A stretch of DNA of 64,000 nucleotides from Nymphalis io (Eukaryota > Arthropoda > Insecta > Lepidoptera > Nymphalidae), in NCBI RefSeq assembly GCF_905147045.1, contig NC_065911.1, positions 6,696,001 through 6,760,000 of the forward strand. Reading direction: 5' to 3'. Shown piece after piece: positions 1 to 12,679 of this stretch; within the stretch, counting starts at the first letter, position 1; every line of letters begins with the position of its first letter. The notes under the pieces were generated by a model. That model saw nothing but the letters and a program-made list of their open reading frames with translations, had not been told where the DNA came from and searched no databases. The position numbers were made by a program, and so were the translations under genes.

Positions 1-335
1 TTCAACCAGGCAAAGAACAGACAAAAAACTCAGTAATTACACTTTTTAGTCAACCATATTTTACATATTCTATTAAATAATAATTCCCATTTGAGCGCAA
101 AACGAAAAGTCATACTTTAAATTATTCAAATGTTTTAATAATCGAACATTCTGCACGAAGCCTTATAAAAACTCATTTTGCGAAACACGAGACCTAGGAA
201 CAATAGCTATTCGTCAGTTTTAGTGGATGTCTCGCTCCATTCAGTCTTTTAGGGACTTCGGGTGCTTTGTGAAGATGCAATAGACTGTCTAGATTCCGTG
301 ATAATACTTTATAATAGCGTTATAAAAGTAACAGA

Positions 336-445
336 CTTTAAATGTCCCATTGTTGAACATATTCCTTCTCTCTCTAAGACACGGTATGAAGCTTATTCAA
401 CCACGTCGTTCCAATGCGGGTTGGTGAATACATATGTATCAGATT
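336..445 (-). mobile_element. SINE A fragment (tail half)
   Basis: Decayed copy of the A-family body: tgtcccattgttgaaca, then the block ending caatgcgggttggtgaatac. It directly abuts a SINE B head at 451. Confidence 0.65.
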
Positions 446-450
446 TCCAA

Positions 451-588
451 CTGGCTGTCTCGTTCGTCTAGTGGTTAAATGTAAGGCCATTTGCATACCG
501 AGATGGCCTAACTCCCATGTCGGACCAAGAAAAGTTATTCGTTTATTTCTATAGATAAATTCTCAATAGCAACCCGAATTCTAGAAGA
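451..588 (+). mobile_element. SINE B fragment (tRNA-like head)
   Basis: Reads ctgtctcgttcgtctagtgg, then a degraded body as in the fuller copy at 40025. Truncated at 3'. Confidence 0.6.
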
Positions 589-589
589 T

Positions 590-738
590 GAAATATTATG
601 TCCCTTGTGCCACACAGACTCACTTACTCTTCAAACCAGAACACAACAATGCTAAATATGCTATTTGATGGTAGAATATCTGATGAGTGGTTGTTCTTTC
701 CCTGACTGCTTGCATAAAGCCCACCACCAAGTGTACAA
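590..738 (-). mobile_element. SINE C fragment
   Basis: Matches the C family from tatgtcccttgtgcc to gcataaagcccaccaccaag; lacks the A-tail end. Confidence 0.65.
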
Positions 739-2485
739 AAAATTTGAATAAATTGAATTTCAATTACTTAATTGTGTTTATCTCTTGATGTATCAAATAA
801 CTTTTACTGACACTTTCTTAAGAGTAAAACTTAGGAGTATTTCAAAGTCTATGTACTTCGAATCAGCCTAATGACGTTTCCAGATGTTACTAACGTCCCC
901 AAACACTAATTACACTTCTAATTTACTGAGGAATTGTTAATGGCCTGAGTTTTAATTTAGCCAAGAACGTGGGTTAAATGTAAAGCAGGCAGAGTTACAT
1001 TTAGAAAAGAATATTTATTTTTTCAGACTCATCCATTTAGACGAGGAATAAAATGATGAACATCTTTATTAAATTTAGACCAATCAGATCCATTTTCAAA
1101 CTAAATTGACGAATCATATGATATTAGTTTGAAAATAAATTCCGAAGATAAGATTTAAGAAACAGGAATTATATTTTAAATGAAAATAAATAAAAACACA
1201 TAAATTGAAATATACTCACATAAGTTTCAATACAATTAGTAATAGTTTTTCAGATGAGACCCTAGCACGTTAAAGGTAGACGACATTTACATGAAAAAGT
1301 AAATAATATTATTGAATTTCTATTTGATATTATCATAACTGGAAAAAGAAGTTGTACCTTGGGTAATGACAGCGTTGAGTTGAATTTTACAACAAAGAAA
1401 ATTTATTCAATATCGATAATATTAAATGCTGTGTCGCATAATTTCATGTGACATAAAAACTATGAGCGTCAGCTGAAGCTGACATTTAGCTGTGCTAGGC
1501 AAACGAGTGAAGTAATTAATGGCGCGATCCTATATTTTTAATTCTTTTTGAAATAGAAAATTTTGCGTTTAGAAATAAAATAATGTAACTTCTGTGTCCT
1601 TTAACATTATCCAACATGAATTAAATTTAATGGAATAAGAGTTCGAAATATTATAATGATTGGAATAGGTACTAGCTTTTAAAACTCCAATCAGTTCAAT
1701 GAGTAAGGTGAATAAGCACCACGCCTATGCTCTCTCGGGATTATGTCTTTCTATCTACGGTAAAAGCTAACTAAAACTAGAATTTTAGGCTCAAATAGTA
1801 TAATGATACTTCTAATAAAAACCTTATCATCGTAAAATAAATTGTATAATTGTAAACTTTGCAAAATTTTAAATCTGTTATATATTTACTTATAGTTTAG
1901 TTTTTAGTTTCCACTATACATTTTTAGTAGAAACTTAACAGAATTCTAAGATATAATATATTATAAAGGCATTTCTAAATTGATATATCTGTTAGTAGAC
2001 GTGAACGTGACAGAATGAATTGAGAAATATCGATGACATTTTAAGGACAATTAAATATGTGAGAGAGTGTCTTCGGAATTTTGTATTTTTACGACTTTGA
2101 CAGAGTAATAATGATATTAATAATAATGTCCTCCAGACCGATTTCGGCCACGGTTGCCAATCTTAAAAGAGATTATCCACCTGCGCAGGAAATATTATAG
2201 TGCACAAGTGTGTGCATAAACACAGGTGCACTCTTTCTTCACTCACTCTCATAATCCGATGGGACGGCAATCCGGCACAATCGGAAAGAGTTCAGGTGTA
2301 GGACCAACGGCTTTACGTGCTTTCCGAGGCACGCGAATGGTCACACACACTGAGGCATACTTCCAACGTCCAGCCTCCGGGATGCTACTGAGAATTTTCT
2401 GACAGAAAAACCCAATAACTTTTTATTTGCCCGACCTGGAATTGAACCCAAGACTTCCGGGTCTGTGGCCTTACATCAAGCCACT

Positions 2486-2880
2486 TTTTTTTCTCTCGCA
2501 TTAGAAACCTTCAGAACGGTATGCGGGTCCCATGGGGGTAGAACCGGGTTATGTGGGATTCTTACCCACTAATATCACTGCAATGGCCATCGTTAGCACG
2601 CATCGGAGAGGCGGTGGGATCGTGTTAATATAACGCATCCGCGGCCTCTACCGTGCTGTGCTCCGCTCGTGGCTCGGCGGAGCTCTCCTCAGGGGTCGAA
2701 GGTACTCCTCGCTAGTGCGTACGGAAACGCGTGGCCATCCCGGCTTCGGTCCTCCTTAGGGTCGGCTGAAATAGGACACACGAGGCTTCCACATCACGCA
2801 TCCACGGCTTCAGGGTTACGCCCTATCTTTTAAGCCCCGGGCATCTGGGATGTGGGCGTACTGATATACGCCCACATCCC
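2486..2880 (-). mobile_element. GC-rich retroelement (family F) inserted in SINE B, ending in a 17 bp hairpin
   Basis: T-tract start then ctctcgcattagaaac, resembling the F copies at 52479 and 63478 (shared tctcgc...tagaaa near the T tract and tgtggga...acccacta further in). Much longer than those. The far end is an inverted repeat (2844-2860 / 2867-2883). No target duplication seen. Confidence 0.55.
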
Positions 2881-2883
2881 AGA
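2844..2883. repeat. Perfect 17 bp inverted repeat, 6-base loop
   Basis: Arms 2844-2860 and 2867-2883 are exact reverse complements around ctgata, at the border between the F element and the SINE B head. Confidence 0.9.
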
Positions 2884-4575
2884 CCAACGAGGCAGTTTGA
2901 AAGAGTATTTAATGCTCAACTAGCATAGAAAATACCATAAAAGCGAACTGTTTTATTATAGTACATGTATACGGACGAAAAAAAAATTAAATTTTGATTT
3001 CTTACGATTCACATTTAGAGTACTTACGCCCACAACAATAAATGGTTTATGTTTAGTTTTGAATCGAGTTCAGATCCTTTAAATTATTGTATCGTGTCTG
3101 ATTTTTAGGATATCTTGTAAAATCTCCACGAACAAGAATTCATAAAAAATTATGAATATTTTTCCAATAACCATTAAATAAGTCAAACAAACCGTAAATT
3201 CTCCTTGATATTGAAATATGTCAATCAAATTCCTAAAATTTCATTTTATCTGACCTAAGTTACAAAACAACCGTGTCTTTATAATTGCCAACATTAGGGC
3301 CAATATTTATTTACTATCAAAGCCAATTTCAATTATATACAAAATAGTTGACGTCATTTCATTATATTAGGTCTCATTTAACGTTTGAAACTTATATTAA
3401 TTCGAACTCGTTAAATTTAAGTATAGATGAAATATAACTTATTATTAATGGCTTTGATGCCAACAAGACCAATGAATAGAATGGTGACAATTTGACAACG
3501 AATTGGTTTGAATAACATGATTAAAACTTACGAAATAAACTTGAACGATTTTTACCAACCTCAATACATTTGACAAATTTTAATTTTTGTTAAGCGTATT
3601 TTGATTGGAATCTTTAATTTGGAAATTTACTTTATATGACATCGTTGTTTAAGGTAAGCAAAACTTTATGATAAAATTACCGACACCTGATTTGTAAATT
3701 AATGATTGACCTTTCAAGATAAGTAGCTACGGACCTATACCAGAACATATAAACAAACATATATTCATTCATAATATCGCCGTATTCGAGTAAAAATAAA
3801 AAAAAGCATTACAAAATATATATATAAATCACTCTTTGTTGTCACTATTCCACTTTAATAGCGTCTTAGCTATTCCCGATAGCAAAAGTTTTAAGCCATT
3901 TTTCATCCATACAAAGGCTTATCGAAGTCGTGCGAAGCCGGACGGGTTTTGTCCTGTCGCAATATCCGGTTTGCACTGGTTATATCCGGCTGAAGATAGG
4001 CTCAACACTATTGAATAAGATTGTATCTGTAAATCAAAACGGAGATGGGATTAAATATCGGATTGCGAGTCAAACTCGTAAAATTTGAAGGCACTAATTC
4101 CATTCAAATTATAGATTATTCGATAAATCCATTATAATCTACAAAAATACTAACGTGCTTTGCGAAGATCGCCTCTACTCTTTTATTGTGGCTCTTTCAG
4201 AATTTCATCCCACACCTGTTCTCCTATTTATTTGATTAATTAATTAACTCGATGTCACATTCGATATTACATTTATGTTGTTATATAACTTTGCAATGTT
4301 GTATGCAATTAAATATAAAAGTATTCATGATAAATATATTCAAACGACAAATATAAATTCAAAACAAAAACATATATTTTATATTAAATTTAGGATAGTA
4401 TTACATAAAAAGCAGTTTTTGGAATCAAGGATAAAAAACCCGTAAAAAAAACTTTAACTCTACAAATCTAGGTACATGATATATCTATGTAATAAATAAT
4501 TACCGTTTTGTGACAGCTGGTTCAACCAGAATTTAATAAGCTATTATTAATTTAATTTGAAAACAGATACACCGA

Positions 4576-4886
4576 GCCGAGATGGCCTAGTGGTAAGAAC
4601 GCGTGAATCTTAACCGATGATCGTGGGCTCAAACCCGGCCAAGCACCACTGAATTTTCATGTGCTTAATTTGTGATTATAATTCATCTCGTGCTTTACGG
4701 TGAAGGAAAACATCGTGAGGAAACCTGCATGTGTCTAATTTCACTGAAATTCCGCCACATGTGAATTCTACCAACCCGCATTGGAGCAGCGTGGTGGAAT
4801 AAGCTCTAAACCTTCAAAAAAGAGGAGAGGAGGCCTTTAGCCCAGCAGTGGGACATTCACAGGCTGTTACGGTTACGGTACGGTAC
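4576..4886 (+). mobile_element. SINE A, full-length
   Basis: tRNA-like head gccgagatggcctagtgg with B-box-like ggctcaaaccc, body to gaggcctttagcccagcagt, and tail caggctgttacgg repeats. The 3' part resembles the RTE LINE end seen at 43997-44136. Confidence 0.85.
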
Positions 4887-5339
4887 ACACGCACACATAA
4901 TCATATAAAATGCTTTCAGAAAACTCTCAGTATTTATATAAATCAAGATGAATAAAACAGTAAAACAGTTGACATTTCAGATGCCAGAGATTAAAATACA
5001 AATTGAAAAAAATGTACGTTTTGATCAATTGCTGCTCTCATTGTTTTCAATGAAAGCATACAATAATGAAATTTAATAATTTTATTAAAGAAGATAAAAT
5101 ATTGACACAAATTGTTAACTATTAAATTATTGAATAATTTTATAGCCATCTTATTCAGTACGTATTTTAATATAATATAATTTTAATAATTTTACATTTT
5201 ACCTTAATATTACATCTAAAGTTATTTAAAAGAACGATGTACGTATGTAATTTGTGTGCTACACAGCTCCAGTAAAGCGCAGAACCGAGAATGTTTCACT
5301 GCCAAGCAATTAACAACATTACTGATATAGAAATAAAGT

Positions 5340-5540
5340 CTGAAATAAATAAACTGCAGGACTGGCCTTCGAGAGCGTTAAAGCGAACCGAGGTGCAAAA
5401 CGTAGCGCGCAGGAACGCTTCTACGAGAGCGTTCGCGTTACATTGCGACGCAGCGACGCGTAGAAATTAATGCGCTTATTCGAGCGTCCGCCCGTTTTCC
5501 GAGTGTCAGTAAATGTCTGTAATAACGTTGCCTGTAATAA
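5340..5540 (+). promoter_or_regulatory. CpG-rich unique block, candidate promoter or 5' exon
   Basis: Rich in CG dinucleotides (many gcg, cgc and acg runs) within AT-rich flanks, and unlike the SINE families here. It ends in an arthropod-type initiator TCAGT at 5506-5510. It lies 7 kb upstream of coding exon 1 on the correct side. No transcript evidence; it could be an unrecognised GC-rich repeat. Confidence 0.2.
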
Positions 5541-5714
5541 ATGTGTTTAATAAACTATTAATAGTAAATTTTAATAATGATTTACCAAGCAGATAACTTA
5601 TATATAAGTTATAAGATAAGCAGATACTTAGCGACCACCTTACTGTGTATCTTAGTTCATTTTATATTATTCATGTTGAAAAAAAGAGAAAGATATTGAA
5701 GAAAAGAGTACAAT

Positions 5715-5819
5715 CAGCCGCTGTGTATGGCTTTTGTGGATTACGAGAAAACCATTGATATCATCGAAACCTGGGCAGTGCTCGACTCATTGCAGAGATG
5801 ACATATCGATTGGAGATAT
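5715..5819 (+). pseudogene. RTE-type LINE reverse-transcriptase fragment
   Basis: Translates as QPLCMAFVDYEKTIDIIETW followed by AVLDSLQR, a stop, then HIDWRY. The pattern AFVDYEKAFD...W..L...G/C.I is the palm region of RTE-clade reverse transcriptases, as I know the family. The internal TGA and cut ends (SINE B abuts at 5820) mark it dead. Confidence 0.7.
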
Positions 5820-6139
5820 AATAATAATAATGTCCTCCAGACTGATTTCGGCCACGGCGGCCAATCTCAAGAGAGATTAGCCAACTGCAACTGCGAGGAC
5901 ATATTGTAATGCACAAGTGTGTACGCAAACAGAAGTGCACTCTCTATTCCTTAACACTCATTATCCGATGGGACGGCAATACGACACGACCAGAAAGAGT
6001 TCAAGCGCAGGACCAATTCAGGTGGTTTACGTGCTTTCCGAGGCACGGGAGTGTACACATTTCCAACTTTCGATAGAAAAACACAATTACTTTTAATTGA
6101 CCCGACATAAGATTTGAACCCTGGACCTCCGAGGCAGTC
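5820..6139 (-). mobile_element. SINE B copy
   Basis: (ATA)n then tgtcctccagactgatttcg through ccgaggcagtc; part of the tRNA head is deleted between gacctccg and aggcag. Confidence 0.8.
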
Positions 6140-6435
6140 AATAAACTCCAAAACCACATACACAAGTCAAAGCAAGACGTTTTCTTGAATGACTGTAGTG
6201 AGATCCAGCAGTGAGATATTTACTGTTATTTACTTACTATTTTGTGTATTTAAGAAACCAAACTAGCCATAAAACATGTCTATTATGACAGAATATTAAT
6301 TGATTTGGTATAAAAGCGAAAACGTCAACAACGCCCACTCTCAACTATATCATTAAAAGTAATTAATTATAGTTATAATACAAAGGAAATTTAAAATATT
6401 AATAATAAAAGCATGTGAACCACATAATGTAAGAA

Positions 6436-6592
6436 AAACTACACGACCGTGAGTTCAGGAGTAAACCAACCGCTTTATCGCCAGCGTCCAACTTTACAAC
6501 CAATTTCCATACTTTGGCCTGCTACTAAAAACATCTTGAAAAAACCCCCAACAACTTTTAAATTTCCCGAATCATGGTTACCTCAGGATTAT
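6436..6592 (-). mobile_element. Decayed SINE B fragment
   Basis: Weak match to the B body: gagttcaggagtaaaccaac, then gctactaaaaacatcttg and ccaacaacttttaaatt. Confidence 0.45.
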
Positions 6593-6609
6593 TCGCTAAT
6601 GATTACATC

Positions 6610-6906
6610 TTTTTTTTTATAGAATAGGAAGGCGGACGAGCATATGGGCCACCTGATGGTAAGTGGTCACCAAACGCCCTTAGACATTGGCATTGTAAGA
6701 AATGTCAACCATCGCTTACATAGCCAATGCGCCACCAACCTTGGGAACTAAGATTTTATGTCCCTTGTGCCTGTAATTACACTGGCTCACTCATCCTTCA
6801 AACCGGAACACAACAATAACAAGTACTGCTGTTTTGCGGTAGAATATCTGATGAGTGAGTAGTACCTACCCAGACGAGCTTGCACAAAGCCCTACCACCA
6901 GTAGTA
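6610..6906 (-). mobile_element. SINE C, near full-length
   Basis: T tract (A tail on the minus strand), then tagaataggaaggcggacga, cacctgatggtaagtggtca, through to agccctaccaccagtag. Confidence 0.8.
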
Positions 6907-7554
6907 TCTTGTGTTACACTCTATTATATCTTAACTACTCTCTTGAATAATATCATTAGTGACGTAAAGTGTCATATATTTGCGATATCATTCAACATAT
7001 TTAATATTCACTGCCAGGTTTGATATATTTGTTGAAAATAAAATCTATCAAATCCCGACACCTATATCAAAAGTGTACATTTTCACCTTCAGATTTCATT
7101 GACCTTCAATAAAAGGTCCTCTAAATATTCGCAGCTTTAATATTTTGCAACTGTACGAAATAGTGTTTGATTTCACTTTATTGCGTATTGCATGAGTGAG
7201 ATTCAGGGCACTCAGTAGTTCAAACACGCCGCCCACTGGTTCAACAAAGCTCACAATGACCTTCCGATATTGCTTCATATCAAACATGCAATGTTTTTAG
7301 AATGCAATTCTTATGACGTCATGGTTTACGAACACGTTATCAATGGGTCACAGTCACCCATTAAGTTATTTCGGTTATAATTATGAAAAGTTAAATGAAT
7401 ATCAGTTCTAGTTTTGAAGAAATACTAGTTCAAACATTTGATCACAGATATTTATTATTGGGTAAGTCGAAGAAATTTAGTAATTATTTTGAAAATTCAT
7501 GAGATATATTATTATTACCCTGAATAATAACTTAATCGTAATCAAGTTGGCACA

Positions 7555-7675
7555 GGCCTGTGCCTGAATTTTTTCGGGTCGTGTCATGTCGCCATCGACG
7601 GGATGACGACCGGACCTTATGATAGTGGTGGATAAAAATAGTGCACTTGTACAATATAATATGCCCTGCACAACT
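7555..7675 (+). mobile_element. Decayed SINE B fragment
   Basis: Weak similarity to the B body: ttttcgggtcgtgtcatgtc, then tagtgcacttgtacaatata. Confidence 0.4.
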
Positions 7676-9359
7676 ACAAGGCTAGCCCGCTAATTATATC
7701 ACATCACAAATTGGTTTAATTGTTCATCTATTTCATAACTTTACATAAGCAAATGGTGAAGCAGGCTTTAAAAAAATATACTTTCAAAACCCATTTCACA
7801 AGGTTAAATACGAAAATCAAAAGTTATATAACATTCTATTCAGAAATTCCTTTTGTTCTTCTTACGTATTTGTGAAGTTTTACCTATTACCAAAGTTCGT
7901 TCTTATATCACTTAAGTAATTAAAAAAAAAAGTCACAAATCTTTGATGCATGTTCAAAACGTTTTCAGACAAACAAATATTTGATTCTTTGTAACAATAG
8001 CAATCTTCCAATAAGTCTTCTCTCAAAGTGATATTCGTTTTTCTGAAACAAAATGTTGTTCGACGCTCTCGCCGCTTATTTACTTTGTTTCTTTACATTA
8101 TTTCGTTCCATCATTGTATTAATAAAACTCCTTGATGTATTTTCTTTTAAATGGTATTACGAAGAAAATTTAATATGATATTTCTCATATGATTTACCTA
8201 CATTATACTGTATACTGAAATATGATTAATAAGTATTATTGAAACAATGATTAAAATTGTAGGTTTTATTGCTTCGTCGTCCAACCACAATCTTAAGCAG
8301 TGGCGTGGAATAAGTGCGAAATAAATTCCTGTTAAGGATTGGCATGGAAACTAAGCTTGCAATATTTACAAGATAATTCTCTCAAATCTTTATTAAAAAG
8401 CTGTTTTTAGCACACACCATATTTGTTATATAGCAAAGCTCGGCAAACGTTGGCATATATCTTGCATGTGACCACGCACACTCATTTTTATGGCAATCTC
8501 TGTATCTGTATTCGCTTATGTTAATCCATTTTGCTTTCTATTTTATTATCTGTTTAATACAGATCGAATTATAAATAGTGTATTAATCCTCGTTAGTCTT
8601 TTAAAATAATAGTCTATACGACCAAATTCTTATATCATCGATAAACAAAACTGAGGTGGGTTTTGTGTTTGAGAAACAGATTTGGATTCCAAAGCGAGAT
8701 GGTGCCTATGAAATTCATGGTTAAGTAATAAATATATATTATATTTCATCCATATAACAGCTGCACATAAAGTATAGCCATAATTGTTATGAATAATAAA
8801 ACTGAAACAATACCGTAACATATGACGCTCTCGTTACGTCTGTTAGACATTTTCAAATAACAATGGACATGTTACAACTTGGCAACACGTCCAATAAGTT
8901 GCGACGCGGCATCCGATTATACGGGTATGTCGGCTTTATTGAAGTCATTAAAGGATAAAGAGGCTTAACGCCTATGTAGATAGCACAGCCTTTAATAGAT
9001 TTATAGGAAATGTTGATATTCAATTGGACTTTTATGTTAATATTTGATATTTACATCCAAAGATAATTGGATTTATTGGAATTTTAAATAAGTAGTAGAT
9101 TTCATTGGGTTTGAATTATAACACATATTCTTAATTGTCTTCTATTTTTATTTTAGATGACTGATTGTCTATGTAACATACATTGAATACTCAAGTAATC
9201 ATAATGGTTGCTTGAAATTTCTTTGCACGAATTAATAATAAAGTAAAGCTCTTACATCACGTTAAAACTGTTTTTGCTTTATTTAATGCAAGAAATTATA
9301 ATGACAAAGTCAAAATATTTACTGACAATGTTGTTCCTCCTGTTCGATGCCTAGTCCAC

Positions 9360-9582
9360 TACGAAGAATATATTATAGTGAATAAATGTGTGCGTAAACA
9401 CAGGTGTAATCTCTATTCTCATAATCCGATGGCGTAGGAATAATGCACGAAAGCAGCAAGTTCGGCGCAGAAACAACGGATAGTGCTTAAGTGCTTGCCG
9501 AGCCACAAGAGTACAAACACTGTGACCTTTCAAACTCCGTCTGCTACTGAGAATGTTTAGACAGAAACTTTTCAAAGGACCT
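9360..9582 (-). mobile_element. Decayed SINE B fragment
   Basis: tattatagtgaataaatgtg, then tctcataatccgatgg and tgcttgccgagccac match the B body with many changes; both ends lost. Confidence 0.6.
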
Positions 9583-9692
9583 CAATACCCTCAACTGAGC
9601 GGGATACTATCATTCCTTAACAGTTTATCATAACTTTACTTTATAAAAGTTTTTGAAAGTCCTGTTGCTTATATATTACATGAATAAATAAA

Positions 9693-9981
9693 GAATTCTG
9701 CGCTGCTGCTGGGCTAAAGGACTGCTCTCCCTTTTTGAAGAAAAGGTTTGGAACTTATTCCACCTTGCTGCTCCAGTGCGGGTTGGTGGAATACACGTGT
9801 GGTAGAATTTCAATGAAATTAGACACATGTAGGTTTCTTCACGATGTTTTCCTTCACCGTAAAGCACGAGATGAGCTATAATCACAAATTAAGCACATGA
9901 AAATTCATTGGTGCTTGCCCGGGTTTGAACCCACGATCATCGGTTAAGATTCACGCGTTTTTACCACTGGGCCATCTCGGC
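9693..9981 (-). mobile_element. SINE A copy
   Basis: Runs from ctgctgctgggctaaagg to the head complement gggccatctcggc; B-box-like gggtttgaacccacgatc intact. The RTE-like tail end is damaged. Confidence 0.8.
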
Positions 9982-10978
9982 CATATCATAATTGTATTCG
10001 ATGAATTTACTTCCTTCCAGTTTCTGAACCGCTGATCAAAGTCAAATTAACTAATTTGGTCTTTAATCCGATTAGTCATTGATCGGTTGTAAATTATGAC
10101 GCAATAGGCTACCAATGAGCGTGCAGATTAATTCCGAATTAGTTAATCTGAATCTTTATTATATTGTGTTTAGAAATACATTTTGATAAAAACTAATATT
10201 TGAACTGCAAACTTCTAACAAAATGTTCATGTATTCGAATTTATTACGCTTCATATGTTTACAAAAGGATTATCGGAATGTTAGAAGCTAAGCAGTAATA
10301 CCATTAGCTTGACTTTCTTTACAATTACAAACCGATAACGAACATAATCCGTTACAATGCTACATTGCAAATTTTATGATAAGCGTTTTCCACTAATCTA
10401 GGCAGGTTGACTTTTCTTTGATTGGCTATGTCTTTCAATACCTTTTTTAATAAGAAACAAAGTCCTTCGACAATGTTTGCATTGAAACCTCTTTGGGTGT
10501 GAAAGTGAAATTTTATCATACCAACATATCTGAACATCACGACTTAAAATATAACATAATATGTTTTTTAAATAAATAAAAAAATATGTTTGTTTAAATA
10601 ACATTCGACTTCATTATAAGCATAGATTAAATGTCAAGTTCTTATAAATCTCTGATCTCATCACGGTCTACGTCTCATATGAAAATCAATATACGATTCG
10701 CGAATAACGTCCCAGTTTTTTTAACTCCTCAATTTCCACGCATCTGCTCATTTACGAGACACGTACCTCGTTGAATATGACTTTATTCATTTACTTTATT
10801 AACTACTAGCTCTGTTTCATGGTTTCGGCTGCGTTTAATTTATATTATACATGATTTTTTTATTGTTCTATAATATACAACCTTTCTTAATGAGTACTTT
10901 TTAAAATGCATTAATTACATCAGACTAGTAAATTACAGAAGATATAGTAATAGACTAAAAAAGTCGAACGTCATCCTA

Positions 10979-11988
10979 TTTTTTTTTTTTATATTCGCCG
11001 GGAGGGCAAATGACTCTACTCCACCTGATGGTAAGTGGTAGTAGAGTTCAAACGCGACGACGGCCAGTACAGACGAAAAACGCTCTGCACTAGCCGCCTT
11101 CGCCTTGCCGGCCCGCAAGATGCCTCTTCACGCCTCGTTTGAAGGAACCCGGGTTGTAAGAGGAGGGGAACACGTGAGCTGGTAAGGAATTCCATTTTTT
11201 GGAAGTGCGACAAAGAAAGGAGTTGCCAAATTTCTTTGTTCGCAATGGAATTGATGTCACAGTTAGGCGGTGACATCGAGAACCAACTCGCGTGGACTTA
11301 AGAAGGAAGGGGGAAGCAGTAATTAGATAGAATAATTCCTCAGAGCACTCGCCGTGATACAGTCGATAGAAAGCGCTCAGTACTGCTATCTCACGACGCA
11401 ATTGTAAAGGTTCAAGGGTGTTTGTGACCTTTACGTCGCCAATAATGCGTACGGCACGTCTCTGCAACCGGTCCAAGGCCTCCAGTAGGTACTTAGCGGA
11501 GCCATCCCAAAGGTGTGAGCAATATTCCACGCAAGACCGTACCTGTGTTTTGTACAGCAGGCACAGTTGTTGTGGCGTGAAAAAACGCCGCACCTTGTTC
11601 AGAGCTCCGAGTTTCCGTGAAGCTGTTTTTATAACAGCCTCGATGTAATCCCTTGGACTAAGGTCGCAGCGAACGTCAATCCCCAGCATGGCGATTTTGC
11701 TTTGCATCACTAGCGGAGTACCACAGAGGGAGGGAAGAGGGGAAAATGTTCACTTTTTCGCTGTGAGAGCGCATACCTGTGTTTTCTTGGCATTAAACTC
11801 AACAAGATTATCAGAGCCTCATTTGGCGATGAGCTCTAACGTCCTATCGAGTTCAATGACAAGATCCTTCCGCCTCTCCTCAATTTCCGCTCGCCCAGCC
11901 ACTGCGCGTCCGTGGTATCCACCATGCACTGTACTATCGTCTGCATAGCAATGTATGTTCCCAAGAGAGAGCATATCATTGATATGCA
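10979..11988 (-). pseudogene. 5'-truncated jockey-like LINE copy 1 (RT C-terminal region)
   Basis: A 12-base T tract (A tail, minus strand) at 10979, then 3' UTR and an open frame of 206 codons (11090-11710), homologous to the RT C terminus of copy 2 at 36172-37386. Two nonsense changes relative to copy 2: TGG to TGA at 11819-11821 and TCA to TGA at 11750-11752. The YADD active-site motif lies upstream of both. Homology ends at 11988 within the RT, the usual 5' truncation of a LINE. Confidence 0.85.
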
Positions 11989-12299
11989 ACAGAAAAATCA
12001 AGTAAAAATTTAAATACAAATAAATAAAAACTATACACATGATAGATAATGATTTTAGATGAGATGATGTTACACTTTATTTGAACGCCAACTTTACTAT
12101 CTAACAGTACTGTGTATTGAGTTTCTCAAGTATGAAGCTTGAATGCGCTGGTGTTATTACGAAGATGAAAAATATTGAACATAAAATAGAGCAATGGCTA
12201 ATATATAAACAGCTGACTCTTTATTTGACAATAATTGGCAATAGTGCTAAGTCGTGACTTGGTCAGTCGTGATCACTTACAACCGTCTTCTATGTTGAT

Positions 12300-12445
12300 T
12301 TTTGTTCATGTGGCACTTGGTGGTGAAGGAAAACATCATGAGGAAACCTGTATGTATCGGATTATAATCTGCCAACCCACATTGTATTAGTGTGGTGAAT
12401 TAAGTTCCAAGCTACTTCCCCAAAATTCCAGCAGTGGGATGTTTA
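12300..12445 (+). mobile_element. Decayed SINE A fragment (body and tail)
   Basis: ggtgaaggaaaacatcatga, aacccacattgtattagt and ccagcagtgggatg match the A body. It ends 67 bases before coding exon 1. Confidence 0.6.
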
Positions 12446-12512
12446 TAAGATATTTTTACTACCGTCGAATAATTTAAAAAAAAGTTACTAATGCCACCTT
12501 ATTTGTTTCAGG

Positions 12513-12679
12513 ATGCTGTCTCTGTGGCAGACTTGGAGTCTCATCGCATGTATATGCGCATGCGCAATCGGTCAGCGTATAGACCAGGAACCATTGCTGT
12601 CTCCTCGTCCAGCGAGAGTCAGGGATCGTGACGTCAAGACGGATGAACCGACTTGTGACCAACTGAAAGCTATGTGGCG
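12513..12679 (+). CDS. Coding exon 1: signal peptide and N-terminal region
   Basis: Acceptor tttgtttcag ends at 12511; exon base 12512 (G) precedes ATG at 12513, so the start codon sits one base into this exon and the 5' UTR is mostly in an upstream exon not identified here. It encodes residues 1-55 plus two bases of Arg56. MLSLWQTWSLIACICACAIG is a signal peptide; next come Arg/Asp-rich sequence and TCDQLKAMWR. Donor is gtaagt at 12680 (phase 2). Confidence 0.9.

Larger units (their letters stand above)
2106..2896 (-). mobile_element. SINE B copy interrupted by a GC-rich retroelement
   Basis: An (ATA)n-type tail at 2106-2127 precedes gtcctccagaccgatttcgg; the body runs to catcaagccact at 2485. 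The tRNA-head end (agaccaacgaggcag) resumes at 2881 after the insertion. Confidence 0.8.
1..12511. other. Upstream region with no recognised host coding exon
   Basis: AT-rich DNA holding SINE A, B and C copies, an RTE reverse-transcriptase scrap, a GC-rich retroelement inside a SINE, one jockey-like LINE copy and a CpG-rich block at 5340-5540. The stretches 740-2100, 2900-4570, 4890-5340, 7680-9350 and 9985-10975 show no repeat or gene I recognise. The 5' UTR exon of the secreted-protein gene should lie here or further upstream, but I cannot place it. Confidence 0.6.
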
